A DNA stretch of 21,422 bases from Chloroflexota bacterium (GTDB lineage Bacteria > Chloroflexota > Dehalococcoidia > Bin125): positions 1 through 21,422 of the forward strand of contig JAPOXB010000212.1 of the NCBI GenBank assembly GCA_026707335.1, read 5' to 3'. Below, in pieces: positions 14,653-21,422 of the stretch. The notes beneath the pieces are model-generated. The model did not search any database. It was not told the DNA's origin and saw only the letters and a program-made list of their open reading frames with translations. The translations under genes were made by a program, and so were the position numbers. The first letter of the stretch is position 1; each line of letters begins with the position of its first letter.

Positions 14653-14817
14653 GTGACCGAGGGTCGGCAGGTCTCCGACACGACCGACGAGGTCTTCACC
14701 GCCGAGGAGCGCGCCCGACGCAAGGCCATCGTGACGGCGATGCTCGCGGACCGGGACCGGCGACGGCCGATCACGGTGGAGGAGATCTTGCAGTTCCGGG
14801 ACGAGGGTCGCCGCTAG
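14653..14817 (+). CDS. putative VapB-type antitoxin, 54 aa
   Basis: The small frame starts at GTG 14653 behind AGAGGGA and ends at TAG 14815-14817, immediately before the toxin start. The protein is charged and probably helical (TAEERARRKAIVTAMLADRD), and ends RPITVEEILQFRDEGRR. The closing EEIL-RDEGRR resembles the C-terminal toxin-binding tails of short antitoxins paired with PIN toxins. No clear ribbon-helix-helix or AbrB motif is seen, so the DNA-binding class is uncertain. Assignment rests mostly on position before the PIN toxin and on the palindromic promoter. Confidence 0.7.
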   Translation: MTEGRQVSDTTDEVFTAEERARRKAIVTAMLADRDRRRPITVEEILQFRDEGRR

Positions 14818-15222
14818 GTGGCCGTCGTCGTCGATGCCTCCGTTGCGGTGGCATGGTGCCTGCCACTTGAGATCGGCAGCGCGCGAGCGCAGGGCATCGC
14901 GATGAGACTGCTCGATGAATCCGGCATCGTGCCTCCGATCTTCTGGTACGAAATCCGCAACGCTCTCGTCCGAGCCGAGAGACATCGGCGCATCGATCCC
15001 CATGAGTCGGCACACTTCCTCGATCAGATGGCGGACCTGATCGAGGAGGACTACCGTCGCGACGAGATGGCGGTGCTGGATCTCGCACGGCAACATCGCC
15101 TGACCGTCTACGACGCTGCATACTTGGAGACGGCAATGCGTCGGCGGGCTGTACTGGCAACCTTCGACCAAGAACTTGCCGCCGCCGCCCGGATCGAGGG
15201 CGTCACGAACCCCGTCCTGTAG
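14818..15222 (+). CDS. VapC-type PIN domain ribonuclease toxin
   Basis: The 134-aa protein has the four acidic residues of PIN-domain nucleases: Asp6 (VVVDASVAVAW), Glu45 (WYEIRNAL), Asp99 (VYDAAYLE) and Asp117 (ATFDQEL). Together they bind Mg2+ for RNA cleavage. Length and motif spacing are normal for VapC. Translation begins at GTG 14818, directly after the antitoxin stop, which implies coupling. The pair forms a type II toxin-antitoxin module. Base use is somewhat less GC-rich than in the neighbours, consistent with acquisition by transfer. The zinc dehydrogenase gene starts 38 nt later but has its own ribosome site. Confidence 0.9.
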   Translation: MAVVVDASVAVAWCLPLEIGSARAQGIAMRLLDESGIVPPIFWYEIRNALVRAERHRRIDPHESAHFLDQMADLIEEDYRRDEMAVLDLARQHRLTVYDAAYLETAMRRRAVLATFDQELAAAARIEGVTNPVL

Positions 15223-15259
15223 GTTCCAGGTCCCGCGCCGACCGAGAAGGGAGACCGCC

Positions 15260-16309
15260 ATGAAGATCGTGCAGTTCCACGGGGACCGACGGGTGAGCGT
15301 GGAGGAGGCGCCGGAGCCGGAGCCGTCGGACGATTTCGCGGTAATCAAGGTGATGAGCTCGACGATCTGCGGCACGGAATTCAGTTCCTACACCGGCTTG
15401 ACCGACGTGGGGCCGATGGGGAACGCGGGACACGAGGCGACGGGGATCGTGTGGAAGACCGCCCCCGGCTCCCGCCTCACGGAGGGCGCCCGCGTCGCCA
15501 TGTATCCGGGATTCGGCGAGCGCTGCGGCAAGTGCGCGAACTGCTACCGCGGCGTGTGGCTGCGATGCCTGAACGCCGGCCCCCAGCCCGACGGCCATCT
15601 CGGCACGCATGCACAGTACGTGAGGCGCCGGGAGGACTACTGCCTGGAGTTGCCCGACGACATCTCCTTCGAGCAGGGGGCGCTGCTGGTCGACTGCGTG
15701 GGCACGCCCTACCGCGGCATCCGGCGGATGGGCGTGAACGGGTTCGACACGGTGCTGATCACGGGCCTGGGGCCGCTGGGCGCCTCGGCCGCGATGCTGT
15801 GCCGCAAGCTGGGCGCGCGCATCATCGCGACCGAGGTGAACGACGCGCGGCTGGACCGCGCGCCCGACTTCGGCGTGGACCACGCGATCAACCCCACGCG
15901 CGAGGACGCGCTGGCGCGGGTGATGGAGTTGACCGGCGGGCGGGGCGTGGACAAGGCGATCGATTTCACGGGCTACCCGGAACCGCAGAATCTGTGCCTC
16001 GACGCCGCGCGCGGCGGTGGGATGGTGGGCTTCCTGGGCCTGAAGTACGAGTCCGGGCCCGACGGCCCGGTCCCCCGGGCGACGCCGGTGCGGGTGCTGG
16101 ATCAGCTGCTGATCAAGGAGATGACGCTGATCTCCAGCTGGTGCGTCACCCCGGACCAGGTGATGGAGTTGTTCGGACTCGTGCGGGAAGGCCTGCCGGT
16201 CGATCGGTTGGTCACGCACCGCTTCGGCATCGACGACGCGGCCACCGCCTACGAGACGACCTTCGGGGGCCCGGGCACGAAGGTGATGATCGACCCCTGG
16301 GCCGAGTGA
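15260..16309 (+). CDS. zinc-dependent alcohol dehydrogenase (MDR family)
   Basis: The 349-aa protein shows catalytic zinc ligands Cys37 (TICGTE) and His58-Glu59 (NAGHEATG). A structural zinc site of four cysteines is at 89, 92, 95 and 103 (CGKCANC...C), and the NAD-binding GLGPLG is at 168-173. It belongs to the medium-chain dehydrogenases related to threonine or sorbitol dehydrogenase and should oxidise a secondary alcohol or polyol. The ATG at 15260 is preferred over an in-frame upstream ATG at 15176, because that one lies inside the toxin gene and adds a non-homologous tail, while GAAGGGAG lies just before 15260. Its end is 22 nt from the convergent threonine-synthase-like gene, with no clear shared terminator. 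Confidence 0.88.
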   Translation: MKIVQFHGDRRVSVEEAPEPEPSDDFAVIKVMSSTICGTEFSSYTGLTDVGPMGNAGHEATGIVWKTAPGSRLTEGARVAMYPGFGERCGKCANCYRGVWLRCLNAGPQPDGHLGTHAQYVRRREDYCLELPDDISFEQGALLVDCVGTPYRGIRRMGVNGFDTVLITGLGPLGASAAMLCRKLGARIIATEVNDARLDRAPDFGVDHAINPTREDALARVMELTGGRGVDKAIDFTGYPEPQNLCLDAARGGGMVGFLGLKYESGPDGPVPRATPVRVLDQLLIKEMTLISSWCVTPDQVMELFGLVREGLPVDRLVTHRFGIDDAATAYETTFGGPGTKVMIDPWAE

Positions 16310-16331
16310 GGCCCGGGGGCGGGAGCGCGGG

Positions 16332-17516
16332 CTAGCCTGCCGGCCGCAGTTCCGGGTGCTTGAGGCCGCTGCCGGTGTTGAAGAGCACGATGCGGGCGTC
16401 TCCGTGCAGCACGCCGTCGGCCAGCAGGCGCCGCAGACCGGCGAGCGAGGCCGCGCCCTCGGGGCAGGCGTCGATCCCCTCGGTGCGGGCCATCTGCCGC
16501 ATCGCCGGCACGACGGCGTCGTCGGGCACGGCGACGGCGCTGCCGCCGCTCTCGCGGAGGGCCTGCAGGATGAGGTCGTCGGCGAAGGGGGCGGGCACGC
16601 GGATGCCCGGCGCGACGGTGGCGGCGTCCTCCCACGGCTGCGCCCGCTCCGCGCCCGCGTCCCAGGCGCGCACGATGGGGGCGCAGCCCTCCGACTGGAC
16701 GACGAACATGCGGGGTCGTTCGGGGCCCAGCAGCCCCATCCGCTCCAACTCGTCGAAGGCCTTCCACATGCCGATGAGGCCGGTGCCGCCGCCGGTGGGG
16801 TAGAGGATCGCGTCGGGCAATTGGCCGTCGAGTTGCTCCCACAGCTCGTAGCCCATCGTCTTCTTGCCCTCGACGCGGTAGGGCTCCTTCAGCGTCGCCA
16901 TCTCGAACCAGCCGTTCTCCCGGCAGCCCTGGGCGATGAGGCGGCCGGCGTCGCTGATCAGCCCGTCGACGAGTTGCAGCTCCGCGCCGTAGTTTCGCAC
17001 CTCGCTGACGATGCTCTCGGGCGTGTCCGCCGGCATCGCGATGTGGGCGCGGATGCCGCTGCGCGCCCCGTAGGCCGCCGAGGCGGAGCCGGCGTTGCCG
17101 GCCGTGGGCATGCCGACATCGGTGACGCCCAGCTTCAGGGCCATCGCCATGGCCGCCGCGATGCCCCGCGCCTTGAACGATCCGGTCGGGTTGCCGCCCT
17201 CGTCCTTGACCCAGAGCGCGTCGCAGCCGAGCTCCGCCCCCAGGCGCGGGGTGCGCAGCAACGGCGTCAGGCCCTCGCCCAGCGAGACCCGGTCGGCGGC
17301 GTCGCTGCCGGCCAGCACCTCGGCGTAGCGCCACATCGTGGCGGGACGGCGGCCGAGGTTCTCCCGCGTGAGGGTGCGCCTGGCCGCGTCGAGGTCGTAG
17401 CGCGCGAAGAGGGCGCGGCCGCAGACCTGGCAGATCGTCTGCAACTCCGCGGGCGAGTGCTCGGCATCGCAGGTCGAGCACTCCAGGCGCAGCAGCGCGG
17501 GCGCGGGCAACTCCAT
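16332..17516 (-). CDS. threonine synthase-like PLP-dependent enzyme
   Basis: The 394-aa protein is a fold-type II PLP enzyme. Lys115 in NPTGSFKARG forms the Schiff base, and PTGGGTGLIGMWKAF is the loop holding the cofactor phosphate. An N-terminal zinc-ribbon-like piece has Cys13, Cys16, Cys29 and Cys32, as in many threonine synthases (C-x2-C...C-x2-C). It most likely makes threonine from O-phosphohomoserine. No other threonine-pathway gene is nearby, so a related beta- or gamma-replacement on another substrate is possible. The ATG at 17516 follows GAGGAGG closely. The frame stays open to 17777 but that part is antisense to the next gene and unrelated to the family. Divergent from the aldolase operon. 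Confidence 0.8.
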   Translation of the reverse strand: MELPAPALLRLECSTCDAEHSPAELQTICQVCGRALFARYDLDAARRTLTRENLGRRPATMWRYAEVLAGSDAADRVSLGEGLTPLLRTPRLGAELGCDALWVKDEGGNPTGSFKARGIAAAMAMALKLGVTDVGMPTAGNAGSASAAYGARSGIRAHIAMPADTPESIVSEVRNYGAELQLVDGLISDAGRLIAQGCRENGWFEMATLKEPYRVEGKKTMGYELWEQLDGQLPDAILYPTGGGTGLIGMWKAFDELERMGLLGPERPRMFVVQSEGCAPIVRAWDAGAERAQPWEDAATVAPGIRVPAPFADDLILQALRESGGSAVAVPDDAVVPAMRQMARTEGIDACPEGAASLAGLRRLLADGVLHGDARIVLFNTGSGLKHPELRPAG

Positions 17517-17577
17517 CGTTCGGCCTCCTCGCAGCCATCGCCGGCCGATCGGCGGCGGTCCGGCGCATCTTCCGCGC

Positions 17578-17606
17578 TTGAGGGTCGCTGTGCAACGGCA
17601 TAGGAT
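17578..17606 (+). promoter_or_regulatory. promoter of the aldolase-permease-racemase operon
   Basis: TTGAGG (17578-17583), a 17-nt spacer and TAGGAT (17601-17606) form a reasonable sigma70-type promoter in the gap between divergent genes. Transcription would begin near 17613, leaving a leader of about 70 nt before the aldolase ATG. Confidence 0.55.
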
Positions 17607-17682
17607 GCTCTCGCCGCCGGGCGGCGGGGGACGGGCCGCCACACCGCCTCCGAACCGTCCCGCACACACGACGGGAACGCCC

Positions 17683-18459
17683 ATGCGCGAGAACACGGTC
17701 AAGGCGAAGTGGCGGGCGGGCGAGGTCACGCTGGGCGGCTGGCTGGCGATCCCGAGCACCTTCACGGCCGAGATCATGGCCTACCGCGGCTTCGACTGGA
17801 TCTGCCTCGACATGCAGCACGGGCTGATCGACTACGCGGACGCGGTGCGCATGATCCAGACGATCAACGCCACCGACACCGTGCCCATCGTGCGCGTGCC
17901 CGACAACGACTTCGGCTTCATCAACCGCATGCTCGACGCGGGCGCGATGGGCATCATCGTGCCGCTGGTCAACAGCGCCGAGGAGGCGCGCCGGGTCGTC
18001 GACGCGTGCCGCTACTACCCGGCCGGCTCGCGCAGCATGGGCCCGACGCGGATCTCCGTCAGCGCCGGCGCCGACTACGGCGCGCGGGCCAACGACGAGA
18101 TCGCCTGCATCCCCATGGTCGAAACGAAGGAGGCGGTGGAGAACCTCGACGAGATCCTCGGCGTGGAGGGCGTCGACGCCGTCTACATCGGTCCGGCCGA
18201 CCTGTCGATCACGCTGGGCCTGCCGCCGGGGCTCGACAACGGCGGCGCCTTCGAGGAGGCGCGCCAGGCCGTCGCCCGGGCGTGCAAGGCGCACGGCGTG
18301 GTGGCCGGCATCCACGCCGACGCGACGCTGGCGGCGAAGCACGCGAGCGCCGGTTTCCAGATGATCACCGTGAGCATCGATTTCCGCGGCCTGATCCGCG
18401 CGGCGAGCGACGACATCGCCCTCGCGCGCGAGCAGGTGCGGTCGGTCGTGAGCGGCTAG
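17683..18459 (+). CDS. HpcH/HpaI family aldolase
   Basis: The 258-aa protein is a canonical class II aldolase of the HpcH/HpaI family. His46 (LDMQHG) is the general base, Arg71 (IVRVP) contacts substrate, and Glu147 (PMVET) and Asp173 (GPADLSITLG) bind the divalent metal. MLDAGAMGIIVPLVNSAEEA is the typical central strand. It should cleave a 4-hydroxy-2-keto acid to pyruvate or a related keto acid plus an aldehyde. That fits it downstream of sugar-acid dehydration by an enolase-superfamily enzyme, one of which ends this operon. The ATG at 17683 matches the family start; the frame open from 17578 overlaps the promoter. The ribosome site is weak (ACGGGA). The permease gene starts directly after the stop. 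Confidence 0.9.
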   Translation: MRENTVKAKWRAGEVTLGGWLAIPSTFTAEIMAYRGFDWICLDMQHGLIDYADAVRMIQTINATDTVPIVRVPDNDFGFINRMLDAGAMGIIVPLVNSAEEARRVVDACRYYPAGSRSMGPTRISVSAGADYGARANDEIACIPMVETKEAVENLDEILGVEGVDAVYIGPADLSITLGLPPGLDNGGAFEEARQAVARACKAHGVVAGIHADATLAAKHASAGFQMITVSIDFRGLIRAASDDIALAREQVRSVVSG

Positions 18460-19380
18460 ATGTCCGGGAGGGCGGCGCGGGGGGACGCGAGCCAGCTCGC
18501 CGTACCGCTCAAGCGCCCCGATCGCACGATCGCGTCGCAGGTGCGGCTGTTCGTGCGCTACTACCCGGTCGGCGTGGCGGCGCTGGGCGTGCTGGTGGCC
18601 CTGGTCATCGCGTCCGCCCTGGCGCCGACGATCGCGCGCTTCGACCCGCTGGAGATCGATTTCACCGCGATCCGCGGCGCCCCCTCCGGCGCGCACTGGT
18701 TCGGCACCGACGACCTGGGCCGCGACGTCTTCACGCGGGTTCTCTATGGGGGACGCGTGACGTTGGTCGTAGCGGTGTTCTCCGTCCTCATCGGCGACGG
18801 ACTGGGCTTCATCGTCGGCATCATCAGCGCCTACGCGGGCGGCTGGTACGACCTGGTCATCCAGCGCGTGCTCGAGGTGCTGCTGGCTTTCCCGGCGCTG
18901 ATCCTGGCGCTGCTGCTGCTGGTGGCCATCGGCGGCGGCGTCAGCACGATCATCATCGCGATCGCCGTCACCCGCATCCCGGACTCGGGCCGCGTGGCGC
19001 GTTCGACGGTGCTCTCGATCAAACAGGAACCGTACGTCGAGGCGGCGCGCTCGATCGGCGCCACCGGGCTGCGCGTGACGTCGCGGCACGTCGCGCCGCA
19101 GACGCTGGGGCTGTTCCTGGTGATCATCTCGATCAACTTCGGCTTCGCCGTCTTCGCCGAGGCCGCGCTCTCCTTCCTGGGCGTGGGCGTGCCGCCGCCC
19201 ACCGCGACCTGGGGCGGCATGCTGGGCTCCATCGTCAGTCACATCTTCAACCCCGCCTGGTGGCTGGTGGTGTTCCCGGGCCTCGCGATCGTGATCACCG
19301 TGCTGGCCATGAACCTGCTGGGCGACGCGATCCGCGACTTCGCCGACCCCCGCTCCGCCGAACGGCGGACGGTCACATGA
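18460..19380 (+). CDS. ABC transporter permease, DppC/OppC type
   Basis: The 306-aa protein has a cytoplasmic N-terminal segment, a first helix (about 36-57), the family motif HWFGTDDLGRDVFTRVLYGG (79-98), and then four to five membrane helices. The EAA loop for ATPase contact is at 194 onward (EAARSIGATGLRVTSRH). These permeases import peptides, nickel or oligosaccharide-like solutes together with a DppB-type permease, two ATPases and a binding protein. None of those partners is in the window, which is unusual. The ATG follows the aldolase stop without a gap and has no own ribosome site, so it depends on translational coupling. Its stop overlaps the racemase start (ATGA). Confidence 0.9.
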   Translation: MSGRAARGDASQLAVPLKRPDRTIASQVRLFVRYYPVGVAALGVLVALVIASALAPTIARFDPLEIDFTAIRGAPSGAHWFGTDDLGRDVFTRVLYGGRVTLVVAVFSVLIGDGLGFIVGIISAYAGGWYDLVIQRVLEVLLAFPALILALLLLVAIGGGVSTIIIAIAVTRIPDSGRVARSTVLSIKQEPYVEAARSIGATGLRVTSRHVAPQTLGLFLVIISINFGFAVFAEAALSFLGVGVPPPTATWGGMLGSIVSHIFNPAWWLVVFPGLAIVITVLAMNLLGDAIRDFADPRSAERRTVT

Positions 19381-20624
19381 CGACGACCTCCGTGGCCGCC
19401 ACGCAGACCGCCGCGATCCGCTGGGCGTCGTTCTACGGCGACCGCGACGAGGCGTTGCGCTTCCCCGCGGCCTGGGACGTGACCGTGCACGAGCACGCCG
19501 GCGGCGACGACATCGGCGAGGCGGGGATCGCGGCTGCCTTCGACAACCCGATCGGCAGCGCGCCGATCCGGGAGTTGGCGGCGGGCAAGGGCAGCGCCGT
19601 CGTCGTGGTCGACGACCTCACGCGGCCGACGCCGGCGGCGCGGCTGCTGCCCCGCATCCTGCGGGAGTTGCATGCGGCCGGCCTGACGCCGGCCGACATC
19701 CTGATCCTGGCCGGCGTCGCCAACCACCGCGTGCTGACGCGGGACGACTTCATCAAGAAGGTGGGCGAGGAGGTGGTCAACACGTACCGCACCCGCTCGC
19801 ACTTCTCCTGGGCGAACTGCGACCCGGTCGGCACGACGAGCCGGGGCACGCCGGTGAGCCTCAACTCGGAGTTCCTCGCCGCCGAGTGCCGCATCCTGGT
19901 CGGCAGCATCATGCCGCACAACAAGACCGGCTTCTCGGGCGGATCGAAGCTGGTGCTGCCGGGCGTGGCGCACATCGACACGGCGCACGCCTGGCACGGC
20001 CCCGACGGGCCCCGCACCGGCCTGATCGAGACCGCCAGCGAATCGCGCCTCGATTCTGAGGAGGTGGCGCGGCTGGCCGGCGTGGACTGCATCGTCAACG
20101 TGATCCCGAACGCTTGGCGGGGCATCGCGGGGCTCGTCGTGGGCGACCTCGTCGAGGCGCACCGGGCGGGCGTCGCGATCGCGCGGCGCGTCTACGCCAC
20201 GCTGGTCCCCAGCGGCGTCGACGTGTGCGTGCTGGCCAGCTACCCCAAGGACGCCGAGTACCAGCAGACCGGCCGCGGCTTCCACCCGCTTCTCACCGCC
20301 CCCGAGCCCATCGTGCGGCCGGGCGGCACGATCGTGCTGGCGGGCTCCACCGTCGAGGGCCCTGGCTTCCACTCGCTGTACGGTCCCGGCATGCCGATGT
20401 ACGGGGCCGGCGCGGGCCGGGCCATGCCGGGCGCGCCCGACATGGTCTACTTCATGCCCGGCATGGCGAAGCTCGGCCTGCCGCCGGGTCCGCGGGAGCG
20501 CGTCGCGCTGATGACCGACTGGGCCGACGTGCAGCGCTGGCTGTCCGACAAGCACGGCGACCGCGCCAGCGTCGCGGTCTTCCCCTGCGCCACGCTGCAG
20601 ATCGCGGCGGGCGCGGGCGGCTGA
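19377..20624 (+). CDS. LarA-like nickel-pincer racemase/epimerase
   Basis: The 415-aa protein belongs to the lactate racemase LarA (DUF2088) family. DDLTRPTP (79-86) opens the nucleotide-binding part. His117 lies in ANHRVLT, where LarA has GxHR. His181 and Lys191 in MPHNKTGFSGGSK match LarA His174 and the Lys184 that carries the pincer cofactor covalently. His207 keeps the 16-residue distance of the nickel ligand His200. It should racemise or epimerise an alpha-hydroxyacid, not necessarily lactate. Cofactor enzymes LarB, LarC and LarE are not in the window. The start ATGA overlaps the permease stop by 4 nt, so both are in one operon with the aldolase and the following enolase-like gene. Confidence 0.87.
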   Translation: MTTTSVAATQTAAIRWASFYGDRDEALRFPAAWDVTVHEHAGGDDIGEAGIAAAFDNPIGSAPIRELAAGKGSAVVVVDDLTRPTPAARLLPRILRELHAAGLTPADILILAGVANHRVLTRDDFIKKVGEEVVNTYRTRSHFSWANCDPVGTTSRGTPVSLNSEFLAAECRILVGSIMPHNKTGFSGGSKLVLPGVAHIDTAHAWHGPDGPRTGLIETASESRLDSEEVARLAGVDCIVNVIPNAWRGIAGLVVGDLVEAHRAGVAIARRVYATLVPSGVDVCVLASYPKDAEYQQTGRGFHPLLTAPEPIVRPGGTIVLAGSTVEGPGFHSLYGPGMPMYGAGAGRAMPGAPDMVYFMPGMAKLGLPPGPRERVALMTDWADVQRWLSDKHGDRASVAVFPCATLQIAAGAGG

Positions 20625-20655
20625 CGCCGGAGGGCGACGCGATGAGGATCCCGCC

Positions 20656-21422
20656 ATGAACATCGAAGCGATCCGGGCCGTCCAGGTCGGCGGCACGCTG
20701 GAGCACGAGGGCGAGTTCTGGGAGGACCGGCTGGTCCGTCCCACCGACCTCTACGAGCCGCACCGTCAGGGCGGGCCGCGCACGCTGCCCAAGCTGGGCG
20801 AGGGACGCTACCGCATCGACGCGGTCTTCCTGGAGATCGAGGCGGAGGGCGTCGTGGGCCGCGCCGGGCCGATCGGCGGGGCGCTGGCGCAGTCGATCCT
20901 GCAGCAGTTCAAGCCGCTGCTGCTGGGGGAGGACGCGCGCGCGACGGAGCGCATCTGGGACCTGATGTACCGATCGGCCGTGCATGGCCGCAAGGGCCCG
21001 ACGATGATGGCGATCAGCGCGATCGACTGCGCGCTCTGGGATCTGAAGGGCAAGGCGCTCAACCAGCCCGTCTACCGGCTGCTGGGCGGGCCCACGCGGG
21101 AGTCGATCCCGGCCTACGCCAGCACGCTGGGCTTCTCCGTCGAGCCGGCCGACGTGGCGCGCCGGGCGGCCGACTTCGCGGCGGCCGGGTACCGGGCGCA
21201 GAAGTGGTTCTTCAAGCGCGGTCCCGCCGACGGCAAGGCCGGCATGGAGCAGAATGAGACCCTCGTGCGCACGGTCCGCGAGGCCGCCGGCGACGACGCC
21301 GACATCATGTTCGACGCCTGGATGAGCTGGGACCCCGACTACGCGCTGGCGATGGCGCGGCGGGTGGAGCGCTACAACGTGCGCTGGATCGAGGAGCCGC
21401 TGCTGCCGGACAAGATCGCCGC
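20656..21422 (+). CDS. enolase-superfamily enzyme, 3' end cut by the window
   Basis: 255 residues are visible before the window ends. Residues 1-150 are the capping domain. In the barrel, Lys183 lies in AQKWFFKRGPADG, Asp220 in IMFDAWMSW and Glu246 in WIEEPL; the last two are the first metal ligands. The AQKWFF motif with an extra-long loop after it sets it apart from the member at 3852, so the two are distant paralogs. It is probably a sugar-acid dehydratase; the substrate cannot be judged without the C-terminal half. The ATG at 20656 follows a GAGGA ribosome site. A nearby ATG at 20642 opens only five codons. It is last in the visible operon, 31 nt after the LarA-like gene. Confidence 0.87.
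   Translation, partial: MNIEAIRAVQVGGTLEHEGEFWEDRLVRPTDLYEPHRQGGPRTLPKLGEGRYRIDAVFLEIEAEGVVGRAGPIGGALAQSILQQFKPLLLGEDARATERIWDLMYRSAVHGRKGPTMMAISAIDCALWDLKGKALNQPVYRLLGGPTRESIPAYASTLGFSVEPADVARRAADFAAAGYRAQKWFFKRGPADGKAGMEQNETLVRTVREAAGDDADIMFDAWMSWDPDYALAMARRVERYNVRWIEEPLLPDKIA

Noticed and set aside
16249..19242. A 997-codon minus-strand frame
   Set aside because: It is antisense to the aldolase and permease and in the wrong frame of the threonine-synthase-like gene; no recognisable domain.

Overview
The window is about 70% GC by eye. It is densely coded on both strands, with mixed ATG and GTG starts and AGGAGG-like ribosome sites. The content is a UGSC selenoprotein, several enolase-superfamily and HpcH/HpaI paralogs, a LarA-like racemase and many secondary transporters. 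This fits a high-GC, probably uncultivated bacterium, and the Chloroflexota (SAR202/Dehalococcoidia-like lineages) are my best guess. That placement is inference from gene content; no rRNA or other phylogenetic marker is present.

Layout. 33-160 is a nested palindromic repeat. 178-3779 is a divergent transporter pair: an NCS2 permease with a degenerate RsbW/HATPase-like C-terminal domain, and a SulP transporter with a STAS domain. 3852-7286 holds an enolase-superfamily enzyme, two tiny paralogous peptide genes (21 and 38 aa) with matching promoters and ribosome sites, decayed pieces of an enolase gene and of a PutP gene, and an intact PutP-like symporter. 7449-8360 is an EamA exporter. 8450-10032 is a two-gene operon: a UGSC selenoprotein read through an in-frame TGA with a SECIS-like hairpin, and an overlapping partner gene. 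10057-11906 is a minus-strand pair (divergent HpcH/HpaI-fold protein and Gfo/Idh oxidoreductase). 11907-12415 is a non-coding gap carrying a decamer-phased array. 12416-14494 holds a D-2-hydroxyacid dehydrogenase and a membrane-cytochrome/molybdopterin fusion protein. 14573-15222 is a VapBC-type toxin-antitoxin pair. 15260-17516 holds a zinc alcohol dehydrogenase and a convergent threonine-synthase-like enzyme. 17683-21422 is a tightly packed plus-strand operon: HpcH/HpaI aldolase, lone DppC-type permease, LarA-like racemase and a second enolase-superfamily enzyme cut by the window end.

Most enzymes here (two enolase-superfamily members, two HpcH/HpaI-fold proteins, LarA-like, D-2-hydroxyacid dehydrogenase, Gfo/Idh, zinc alcohol dehydrogenase) act on hydroxyacids, sugar acids or polyols. 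The region therefore looks like catabolic accessory equipment for oxidised organic acids plus matching importers. The observations I rate highest are the duplicated micro-peptide genes with their cassette remnants, the UGA-coded UGSC protein, the STAS/RsbW-like domain pairing across two transporters, and the 10-bp-phased intergenic array.
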